This document shows positions 6,109 through 12,370 of a stretch of DNA of 41,132 nt, one piece after another. The stretch is from a virus. The notes beneath the pieces are model-generated. The model was given only the letters and a program-made list of their open reading frames with translations. It did no database searches and was not told the DNA's origin. Each line of letters begins with the position of its first letter. Positions within the stretch are counted from its first letter, which is position 1. The stretch lies in IMG/VR virus record IMGVR_UViG_3300025086_000074, positions 1 through 41,132 of that record; one strand, given 5' to 3'. Both the position numbers and the translations under genes were made by a program.

Positions 6109-7942
6109 TGTAACAGTTTATATGAAATATGCAAAATATATCCCTGAATTAAGCCGTAGGGAGACATGGGACGAACTAGTAACACGTAACATGAATATGC
6201 ATATTAAAAAATATCCTGAGCTCACAGATGACATTAAAACAACATATAAATTGGTCTATGATAAAAAGATTTTACCGAGTATGCGGTCACTTCAGTTCGG
6301 AGGTAAGCCGATTGAAATATCACCTAATCGTGTTTATAATTGTGCTTACTTACCTATCGATCATATTGAATCGTTTAATGAGATAATGTTCTTATTACTT
6401 GGTGGTACTGGTGTGGGTTATTCTGTGCAAGATCATCATGTTAAAAAACTAGATCCCGTCAATAAACCTTATAGTAAAAGAACTAGAAGATTTTTAATAG
6501 GTGACTCAATAGAGGGTTGGGCAGATGCTATTAAAGTATTAATGAAATCATATCTTGGTGATAAAAGAAATTCACGAATAGAGTTTGATTACTCTGATAT
6601 ACGCCCTAAGGGTGCAATGTTAGTAACGTCTGGTGGTAAAGCACCGGGACCTCAACCACTTAAAGAATGTATAGTAAAAATAACAGGAGTTTTAGATTCA
6701 AAGGAGGATGGCGATATGCTCTCCACTATAGAAGTACACGATATAGTTTGCCATATTGCAGACGCCGTCTTAGCTGGTGGAATACGTCGAGCAGCTTTGA
6801 TAAGTCTGTTCTCAGCGGACGACGAGGAGATGATCTCTTGCAAGTCTGGAAACTGGTGGGAAACAAACCCACAAAGAGGTAGAGCTAATAACTCTGCTGT
6901 ACTTATGAGACATAAAATAACTAAAGAGTTTTTTATGGATCTATGGAAACGTGTTGAACTATCAGGTGCAGGAGAACCTGGTATATATTTTAATAATGAT
7001 AAAGACTGGGGTACAAACCCTTGTTGTGAAATAGCTTTACGACCTAATCAGTTTTGTAACTTATGTGAAGTAAACGCTAGTGATATAGAGTCACAAGATG
7101 ATTTTAATAACAGAGTGAAAGCAGCTGCGTTCATTGGAACGTTACAAGCTGGATATACAGATTTTCACTACTTAAGAGATGTATGGAAAGAAACAACAGA
7201 GAAAGACGCTTTAATAGGCGTCTCGATGACTGGGATAGGCTCGGGTACGGTGTTAGGATACGACATGAAGAAAGCCGCTCAAATAGTAAAACGAGAAAAC
7301 GCAAGAGTCGCGAAAGTGATTGGAATTAATCCATCAGCTAGATGTACAACCGTAAAACCCGCAGGGACGACGTCTCTGGCGTTAGGAACATCGTCTGGTA
7401 TTCACGCATGGCATAATGATTATTATGTGCGTAGGATCAGAGTTGGTAAAAATGAATCTATATATAAATACTTAGCGGAAAATCACCCAATGCTAGTTGA
7501 AGATGAGTTTTTTAGACCTCACGATACTGCTGTGATTAGTATACCGCAAAAAGCACCTGAAGGTTCTATACTTAGAACTGAATCACCTTTTCAATTACTT
7601 GAACGTATAAAAAAGGTAGCTACAGAATGGGTTGCACCTGGTCATAGAAAAGGATCTAATACTCACAATGTTTCTGCTACAATTAGTTTAAAAGCTGAAG
7701 AATGGGAAACAGCGGGTGAATGGATGTGGGATAACAGAAAGTATTACAATGGTCTTTCAGTACTACCATTTGATGGTGGAACATATACTCAAGCTCCTTT
7801 CGAGGATATTGACGAAGGAACTTATATAAATAAGTTACAACATTTAAAAGATATAAATTTAGAACATGTTATCGAAACTGAAGACAACACTGATCTTAGT
7901 GGCGAGCTTGCTTGCGCTGGTGGTTCTTGTGAAATTACTTAA
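6080..7942 (+). CDS. nrdJ: Class II (adenosylcobalamin-dependent) ribonucleoside-triphosphate reductase
   Basis: A 620-residue monomer-type class II ribonucleotide reductase, which makes dNTPs from NTPs using coenzyme B12. Visible key residues are Cys88 (in VYNCAYL), GTGVGYSV (109-116), the NPCCE active site (Asn313, thiyl Cys315, Glu317), Cys326, the KPAGTTSLALGTSSGIH loop, and a C-terminal CAGGSC pair (Cys612, Cys617) that relays electrons. The Cys315-Cys326 spacing of 11 matches Cys408/Cys419 of the Lactobacillus leichmannii enzyme. It is shorter than that enzyme (739), as in other phage forms. No NrdB or NrdG partner is nearby, consistent with class II. It starts inside the preceding gene (29-base overlap) and supplies deoxynucleotides for phage replication. 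Confidence 0.9.
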   Translation: MELSNKILSDVTVYMKYAKYIPELSRRETWDELVTRNMNMHIKKYPELTDDIKTTYKLVYDKKILPSMRSLQFGGKPIEISPNRVYNCAYLPIDHIESFNEIMFLLLGGTGVGYSVQDHHVKKLDPVNKPYSKRTRRFLIGDSIEGWADAIKVLMKSYLGDKRNSRIEFDYSDIRPKGAMLVTSGGKAPGPQPLKECIVKITGVLDSKEDGDMLSTIEVHDIVCHIADAVLAGGIRRAALISLFSADDEEMISCKSGNWWETNPQRGRANNSAVLMRHKITKEFFMDLWKRVELSGAGEPGIYFNNDKDWGTNPCCEIALRPNQFCNLCEVNASDIESQDDFNNRVKAAAFIGTLQAGYTDFHYLRDVWKETTEKDALIGVSMTGIGSGTVLGYDMKKAAQIVKRENARVAKVIGINPSARCTTVKPAGTTSLALGTSSGIHAWHNDYYVRRIRVGKNESIYKYLAENHPMLVEDEFFRPHDTAVISIPQKAPEGSILRTESPFQLLERIKKVATEWVAPGHRKGSNTHNVSATISLKAEEWETAGEWMWDNRKYYNGLSVLPFDGGTYTQAPFEDIDEGTYINKLQHLKDINLEHVIETEDNTDLSGELACAGGSCEIT

Positions 7943-7946
7943 TTAA

Positions 7947-9377
7947 ATGAGACGTTATTTAAACTCTCCACCTCCTCCTGGTTATAAATATGATGAAAAC
8001 TCTATAAAGAGAGGTAGAGGAGGACGGTTGTTGAAAATATCTAATACCAATCAAGAACCTGAAGAAATTGATATAAAAGAACCTATTACGGAATATACTG
8101 ACAACAAGTATAAAGGGGTTGTGTTAACATATTTAATAGGTAAATACGATGTATTACCCCCTCTAAACAAAACAGAGGGTTGGGATTACATATGTGTAAC
8201 TGACCTCTCTATTAATAGTAAAGACTGGAAAATAGTAGATTTACGTCCCGAAGATAAAGCTGTAGTCGGCAATAAGAAAAAAGCCAGTTCTATTATGTTT
8301 AACGCTTTAAATTATATAGAAAAAAAGTATGATATATTAGTGACTATGGATGCTAATATGTTTATAAATGAAGATTTAAATAGATTAGTAGATAATTATA
8401 ATTTAACTAAACAGCATATTGTTTTTTTAAGTCACCCAGAAAGACAATGTGTATATGATGAAATAAACGCACTTGTAAAAACATCAAAAGATAAAAGACA
8501 AAATGTTTTAGAAGCTAAAGAATTTTTAATAAAAGAAAATTATCCACGAGATTTAGGATTATTTGCTACTGGAGTAATGTTTTTAGATCCAAAAAGCTTA
8601 ATATTACCAAGTTACTTAAAAAATATGCGAGAAGATTATATTAACTCTCCGTCAATTAGAGATCAAGTGACTATAAATTATAGTTTATATAAGAGTATTA
8701 AAACACTTCCTCCGTTATCTTACATTACAATTCCTTTTGATGATATAGTATCTTATAAAGCTCGTAAAAAATCTACTCCTTTTATTGTATTTCCTCATAT
8801 TAAAAAAAAAGATAAAATAACAACTAAAAACAAAATAACTATATATGAAAATACTCCATATAATAATGAAAAAGATTTAGTTAAAGCTTATAATAGTTTT
8901 ATGAAGCTTATTCCAGATAACAGTTGGGCTTTGTTTAGAGATGCAGACACCTTATTTTTAGATAGTCATTATAATGAGTTACTTGAGCAAGCTATAATAA
9001 ATAATCCAGATACTTTTTGCTTTACAGGAGTAACAAATAGAATAAATAATAAAAAGCAATTACACGATGAATATAAAGGAGATGACATAAGCATACATAG
9101 AAAAATAGCAGAAAAATTAAGGAAGAAATATGGATATGCTTGTGAAGAACTTAAGCATCCTAATTACTTAAGTGGTTTTTGTATATTAATTAAGAAATCA
9201 GTATGGAAAAAAATAAATGGTTTTAAACAATGGAATAATAAAAGCAAAATATTAGGAGTGGATAATAAATTACACAAAGATTTAATAGCTCACAATGAAT
9301 CTATAAATGTTATAAAAGGGTTATATATGTACCACTGGTACAGAGGAGGAACAACTAATAAAAAACACTTACTATGA
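7947..9377 (+). CDS. Two-domain glycosyltransferase (DUF616-like plus GT-A domain)
   Basis: A 476-residue protein with two apparent sugar-transferase units. The first (about 55-260) has VVLTYLIGKYDVL, a YICVTD strand (81-86) and MDANMFINEDL (134-144), resembling DUF616/TOD1-type glycosyltransferase domains. The second (about 290-476) has WALFRDADTLFLD with a DxD-like metal site at Asp332/Asp334, then SGFCILIKKSVWKKINGF and VDNKLHKDLI, as in GT-A fold family 2-like enzymes. The N-terminal 50 residues are a Pro/Arg/Gly-rich extension. It starts four bases after the reductase stop, so it remains in the early operon. The DNA becomes visibly more A+T rich here, suggesting separate acquisition. Donor and acceptor are unknown. 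Confidence 0.7.
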   Translation: MRRYLNSPPPPGYKYDENSIKRGRGGRLLKISNTNQEPEEIDIKEPITEYTDNKYKGVVLTYLIGKYDVLPPLNKTEGWDYICVTDLSINSKDWKIVDLRPEDKAVVGNKKKASSIMFNALNYIEKKYDILVTMDANMFINEDLNRLVDNYNLTKQHIVFLSHPERQCVYDEINALVKTSKDKRQNVLEAKEFLIKENYPRDLGLFATGVMFLDPKSLILPSYLKNMREDYINSPSIRDQVTINYSLYKSIKTLPPLSYITIPFDDIVSYKARKKSTPFIVFPHIKKKDKITTKNKITIYENTPYNNEKDLVKAYNSFMKLIPDNSWALFRDADTLFLDSHYNELLEQAIINNPDTFCFTGVTNRINNKKQLHDEYKGDDISIHRKIAEKLRKKYGYACEELKHPNYLSGFCILIKKSVWKKINGFKQWNNKSKILGVDNKLHKDLIAHNESINVIKGLYMYHWYRGGTTNKKHLL

Positions 9378-10114
9378 TTGATAGTAAAAAGTTATTAGAT
9401 ATAGTTTTAAAAAGTCTTAAAAATTTAAAAAGTTTTTCCTTAATTAGGATAGGTGATGGTGAAATGATTATAATAAACAATGTTAAGGATAAGATGGAAT
9501 TTTTTTGTAATAAACAAATAAATAGATCTATTACGCCATCAGAATTAAAACAGTCACAAGAGTGGTTAGAAGAATCTATAACAAAAGCTACTGTTCTAGG
9601 AAAACCAACTCAAGCTCAAATAGATAAAAGCAAACTCTGGCAAACTATAAATGATCATTATAAAAAATTAAATTTAAAAAATAAAAAATATTGCATTCAT
9701 GATATTCATTTAAACTTTTTAGATAGTGGAGATTTGTTTAAACTTTTTAAAAAAGTAGATAATATTGTTGTGGTTAGTCCAAGAAACATTAAAGATAAAT
9801 TGATAAATAAATATAATATTAAAAATGTAACTTGGTATACTTTACCAGCAGAACAGATGTATGAAGTAGAAAAAAATACTACAATAAACATTTTTGATAG
9901 AATAAAAGAAATAAGTAAAGAAATACAAAGTGAAGATAGATCTGGACAGTTACTTATATTTGGAGCTGGCCCTTTTGGTAAAATACTTGGAACTAGATTT
10001 GCAGAACAAGGAGGTATTTCTTTAGATTTAGGATGTGTATTTGACTTGTTTGTTGGTAAAAAAACTAGAGGAAAAGGAAAAGGAAATAAAAGTTTTACAA
10101 AACCTTATTTATGA
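9374..10114 (+). CDS. GT-D fold (DUF1792-type) glycosyltransferase-like protein
   Basis: A 246-residue protein. The N-terminal phrase SLIRIGDGE (Asp28, Glu30) is the signature of the GT-D/DUF1792 glycosyltransferase fold, in which a DxE motif binds the metal and sugar nucleotide. The C-terminal GQLLIFGAGPFGKIL followed by GGISLDLGCVFD (about 191-224) is also typical of that family. The ATGA overlap with the preceding glycosyltransferase (9374-9377) and with the following pyruvyl transferase (10111-10114) shows a co-translated three-gene sugar cassette. In streptococcal adhesin glycosylation a GT-D enzyme adds glucose to a glycan; the acceptor here is unknown. Confidence 0.72.
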   Translation: MIDSKKLLDIVLKSLKNLKSFSLIRIGDGEMIIINNVKDKMEFFCNKQINRSITPSELKQSQEWLEESITKATVLGKPTQAQIDKSKLWQTINDHYKKLNLKNKKYCIHDIHLNFLDSGDLFKLFKKVDNIVVVSPRNIKDKLINKYNIKNVTWYTLPAEQMYEVEKNTTINIFDRIKEISKEIQSEDRSGQLLIFGAGPFGKILGTRFAEQGGISLDLGCVFDLFVGKKTRGKGKGNKSFTKPYL

Positions 10115-10827
10115 AAAATATATATAAAGCTTGGTGGATGCAGGCAAAGCACGTTAATAATTTTGGAGATATATTAACTCCTTTAATATTAGATTACTAT
10201 AATATAAAATACGAGTATACTGAAAAATCCAAAGCAAATTTAATATGTGTAGGCTCAATAGCTAATTTTGCAAATGACAATTCTTTAGTTCTAGGATCTG
10301 GTGTAGCATATAGAAATATTTCATTAAATAATAAAGCTAAATGGCTGTTTACTAGAGGTCCGCTTACAAGAGAGAACGTGATAAAAAACAATGGTTCTTG
10401 TGAAGAAATATATGGAGATCCAGCAATGTTATTGCCTAAAATATTAAGTTCTTCTAATAAAACAGAAAATTTTGGTTATATACCACATATTAATGAATAC
10501 AAAATAATAAAAATAAAGTATCCTAAAAAAAATATAATAAATTTAAATAATCCAAATGTTAAAGAAGTGATAAAACAAATAACATCTTGCAGAAAAATTA
10601 TGTCAAGTTCTTTACATGGAGTAATAGCAGCACACGCATACGGTATACCCGTAGCTCATGTGAATTTTACTGAAGGAATTATACAAGGAGATGGAACTAA
10701 ATATAAAGATCATTACGCCGCAATTAATATACCTCACAACGTATCAACTATAGATAATCCTATATTTACTGATTGCAATAATTTTGACACATCTAAAATA
10801 GAAGATATTTTTAAATCTTTAAAATAA
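10111..10827 (+). CDS. Polysaccharide pyruvyl transferase family protein
   Basis: A 238-residue protein of the polysaccharide pyruvyl transferase family (CsaB/WcaK/ExoV-like). Characteristic segments are NNFGDILTPLIL (16-27), LICVGSI (44-50), LGSGV (61-65), TRGPLTRENV (81-90), YGDPAMLLPK (101-110) and SSSLHGVIAAHAYGIP (165-180). The RGPLTR, GDPA and SLHG-IAAHAYG blocks form the active-site core. Family members attach ketal-linked pyruvate from PEP to sugars; some relatives act as glycosyltransferase-like enzymes. It is shorter than most members, but the core blocks are present in order. Last gene of the plus-strand operon, it ends seven bases before a strong hairpin. The substrate could be a phage-DNA sugar, a virion glycan or a host surface glycan. 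Confidence 0.82.
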   Translation: MKNIYKAWWMQAKHVNNFGDILTPLILDYYNIKYEYTEKSKANLICVGSIANFANDNSLVLGSGVAYRNISLNNKAKWLFTRGPLTRENVIKNNGSCEEIYGDPAMLLPKILSSSNKTENFGYIPHINEYKIIKIKYPKKNIINLNNPNVKEVIKQITSCRKIMSSSLHGVIAAHAYGIPVAHVNFTEGIIQGDGTKYKDHYAAINIPHNVSTIDNPIFTDCNNFDTSKIEDIFKSLK

Positions 10828-10828
10828 A

Positions 10829-10858
10829 AAAAAGGGGATCACAATGAATCCCCTCTTT
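10829..10858. terminator. Bidirectional intrinsic terminator between convergent operons
   Basis: A GC-rich hairpin pairs GGGGAT (10834-10839) with ATCCCC (10848-10853) across an 8-base loop, with extra A-T pairs outside. On the minus strand it is followed by an uninterrupted T run, a classic Rho-independent terminator for the late operon. On the plus strand it is followed by a weaker TCTTT tail. It lies exactly where the early and late operons converge. Confidence 0.85.
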
Positions 10859-10864
10859 GGTTAC

Positions 10865-10902
10865 AGGAACTTTGGGTATGGTGCCCATTATTTTTTGTTC
10901 CT
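10865..10902. other. Nested inverted repeat just 3' of the late operon
   Basis: An outer arm AGGAAC (10865-10870) pairs with GTTCCT (10897-10902) and an inner arm TGGG (10873-10876) pairs with CCCA (10884-10887), giving a two-tier stem-loop. Its distal arm overlaps the stop codon of the last late gene. It sits beside the convergent terminator and could help transcript 3'-end stability. The 10828-10900 stretch, the largest gene-free gap in the window (73 bases), holds only these two structures. Confidence 0.4.
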
Positions 10903-11164
10903 AACTAAATCTACTACAGCACCAACGTTTTCTAGCTGCTTTACCTCTTTCTCCATTCCAACTCTTAGATCTACTACAAAAAGCTTTTTGTCTTTTATAA
11001 GCTTTAGTGCCTGGCTTAACATCACACTTAGTTACAGCTGTTTTAAGTTTGCTGCCAGGGTTTTTCTTTCTATATTCTTTAACTCCTTTAGCTGTCATAC
11101 CAGCGCCCTCTTTAGTTGTTCTAAAGTTTCTACCTTTGCCTTTTGTTGTTTTTCTTATTGCCAT
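10901..11164 (-). CDS. Small Arg/Lys-rich phage protein (87 aa), GAGMTAKGVKEYR family
   Basis: An 87-residue, very basic protein with GAGMTAKGVKEYRKKNPG (21-38), SKLKTAV, then KRQKAFCSRSKSW and GERGKAARKRWCC at the C-terminus. I recognise this pattern from small proteins recurring in marine phage genomes; their role is not established to my knowledge. Charge and four cysteines (Cys47, 63, 82, 83) suggest a compact nucleic-acid-binding or virion-packaged protein. Its start overlaps the stop of the 45-residue gene upstream (TAATG). Being last in the late operon suggests high expression late in infection with the virion genes. Confidence 0.75.
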   Translation of the reverse strand: MAIRKTTKGKGRNFRTTKEGAGMTAKGVKEYRKKNPGSKLKTAVTKCDVKPGTKAYKRQKAFCSRSKSWNGERGKAARKRWCCSRFS

Positions 11165-11301
11165 TATTTCTTCTTTTTACATGATGGATCTTTTTTATGA
11201 TCATACCCTTGCTTAGCTAACCTATCGTGATCTTCTTTTTTAAAAGCCATTTTTACTTTACAATCTTTATACATAGGGTGTGGTTTAAATTTCTTTGCCA
11301 T
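11164..11301 (-). CDS. Tiny Lys-rich Cys-containing protein (45 aa)
   Basis: A 45-codon ORF with ATG at 11301 and TAA at 11164-11166. The product starts MAKKFKPHPMYKDCKVKMA, has a HDRLAKQGYDHKK segment and ends DPSCKKKK. It is extremely basic, with two cysteines. The start overlaps the preceding stop as TAATG, and its own stop overlaps the next start in the same way, strong evidence that all three tiny genes are translated by reinitiation. A second in-frame ATG (11250) would give 28 residues, but the upstream start preserves the coupling. Function unknown; DNA binding is plausible from charge. Confidence 0.62.
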   Translation of the reverse strand: MAKKFKPHPMYKDCKVKMAFKKEDHDRLAKQGYDHKKDPSCKKKK

Positions 11302-11435
11302 TACTTTTTCCTCCCTTTTTTTACACAATTGTTTACCATTTTTATAGCTCCAGATTTAGTTTTTTTACCACTAGGAGATTTCTTTTTACCTTTAGCCACA
11401 TACCCTGGCCAACATTTCTTACCTTTTTTTGCCAT
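11301..11435 (-). CDS. Tiny Lys-rich Cys-containing protein (44 aa)
   Basis: A 44-codon ORF, ATG at 11435, stop at 11301-11303 overlapping the next start (TAATG). It reads MAKKGKKCWPGYVAKGKKK and then SGAIKMVNNCVKKGRKK: a KKCWPGY block near the N-terminus and an NNCVKK block near the C-terminus, two cysteines, and about a third lysine. The CWPGY...NNCVKK pattern resembles small phage proteins I have seen beside similar genes; the role is unknown. It overlaps the membrane protein gene upstream by 17 bases. No membrane span or signal peptide. Confidence 0.6.
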   Translation of the reverse strand: MAKKGKKCWPGYVAKGKKKSPSGKKTKSGAIKMVNNCVKKGRKK

Positions 11436-11694
11436 CTGTTAATTCTTTATCAATTTGTCTACACCAGTCGCGAATTTCTTTCACTTCATCTTCTAGTCTA
11501 TTTATATGATCTGTATGCCAATTTTGTTTTAAATCGTATTCTATTCGATCTATAACAGCCTTAGGCATTTTTTTAGCATCTGCTATATCATCTTGCAATG
11601 TGTAATACATACCTACAAACATTGACGTTACAACTATTATACTTACAATAGTTTTTATATCTATTTTAAATTCTGTGCCTTCGCTTATTTTCAT
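11419..11694 (-). CDS. Single-span membrane protein with cytoplasm/periplasm coiled coil (91 aa)
   Basis: A 91-residue protein with a short polar N-terminus, one hydrophobic span (about residues 14-33, IKTIVSIIVVTSMFVGMYYT) and a long charged, heptad-like helix (RLEDEVKEIRDWCRQIDKEL, 66-85). This layout (N-terminal span plus coiled coil) is that of Rz-type inner-membrane spanins and some holin-like proteins, so a lysis role is possible at this late position. No endolysin or outer spanin is visible next to it, so lysis is inference only. It overlaps the glycosyltransferase gene upstream by 29 bases. Confidence 0.7.
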   Translation of the reverse strand: MKISEGTEFKIDIKTIVSIIVVTSMFVGMYYTLQDDIADAKKMPKAVIDRIEYDLKQNWHTDHINRLEDEVKEIRDWCRQIDKELTDGKKR

Positions 11695-12370
11695 TGTTAA
11701 TTTTTAGTGCTATATCCTTGTAAACCTCACTGTCCATGCAGTGTTTATTAAACCAATTTTGTGCTTGAGATTTGGAAAACTCCCATTTAAATTTTGGATT
11801 ATGACCTGCACCACCAGATACGCCATAACCATGTTTTATTCCAATTGCATATATTTCATTTTCAAAAGAAATCGTTTTAGTCTTTAAATACTTTTTAGCA
11901 TGTTTTCTATATAAGTGTAAATCAAAAAATATATCTTCATCTTGCGTGAAACTATAATTATAAGGAAGCTTTAGTAATGTGCAAAAAGCAGATGATCTAC
12001 CACCATGCTCAAGATGTCTTAAGCCGTTTTCAATTATGTGATAATAATATGTTTCATCTACGCCTAAAACATCCGGCTGACCATTACTATACCATTTTTG
12101 AACCATCCACTCTAAATACAATGGATGATACCAATCATCATCTTCCCAAAGTAATACTATATCACAACCTCTTTTCTGAGCTTCTTGTATCCCTATTCTA
12201 TATCTAGCCCCTAAATCTTTTTTATTAGAAACCGGTTTGTAATCTACTTTTATTATTTCGTGTGGTTGTAATGTCTGACTTTTTATAATTTCATTATATT
12301 GATCTAAAAATAAAGGCCTATCATTTCTAGTAGGAGTAAGTATACCTATTGTGATATCGGTTGTCCCCAT
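11666..12370 (-). CDS. Family 2-like (GT-A) glycosyltransferase
   Basis: A 234-residue protein with ITIGILTPTRNDRPLFLDQ (6-24), the nucleotide-sugar binding first strand and loop of GT2-type enzymes, and VLLWEDDDWYHP (72-83) containing the acidic DxD-type metal motif (76-79). A later HGYGVSGGAGHN segment may form the acceptor loop. It transfers a sugar from a nucleotide donor. Unlike the three sugar genes on the plus strand, it lies in the late, virion-protein operon between the giant protein (25-base overlap) and the membrane protein, so a virion component is a reasonable acceptor. Acceptor unproven. Confidence 0.82.
   Translation of the reverse strand: MGTTDITIGILTPTRNDRPLFLDQYNEIIKSQTLQPHEIIKVDYKPVSNKKDLGARYRIGIQEAQKRGCDIVLLWEDDDWYHPLYLEWMVQKWYSNGQPDVLGVDETYYYHIIENGLRHLEHGGRSSAFCTLLKLPYNYSFTQDEDIFFDLHLYRKHAKKYLKTKTISFENEIYAIGIKHGYGVSGGAGHNPKFKWEFSKSQAQNWFNKHCMDSEVYKDIALKINNENKRRHRI

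Noticed and set aside
10815-10887. 25-codon minus-strand frame after the last late gene
   Set aside because: It runs straight through the bidirectional terminator hairpin.
10844-11555. Phe/Ser-rich plus-strand frames opposite the tiny basic genes
   Set aside because: They are mirror images of Lys-rich minus-strand genes; hydrophobic appearance comes from antisense AAA/AAG codons.
11419-11694. Firm call as a holin or spanin
   Set aside because: Topology fits, but there is no endolysin or outer spanin nearby and no family signature.
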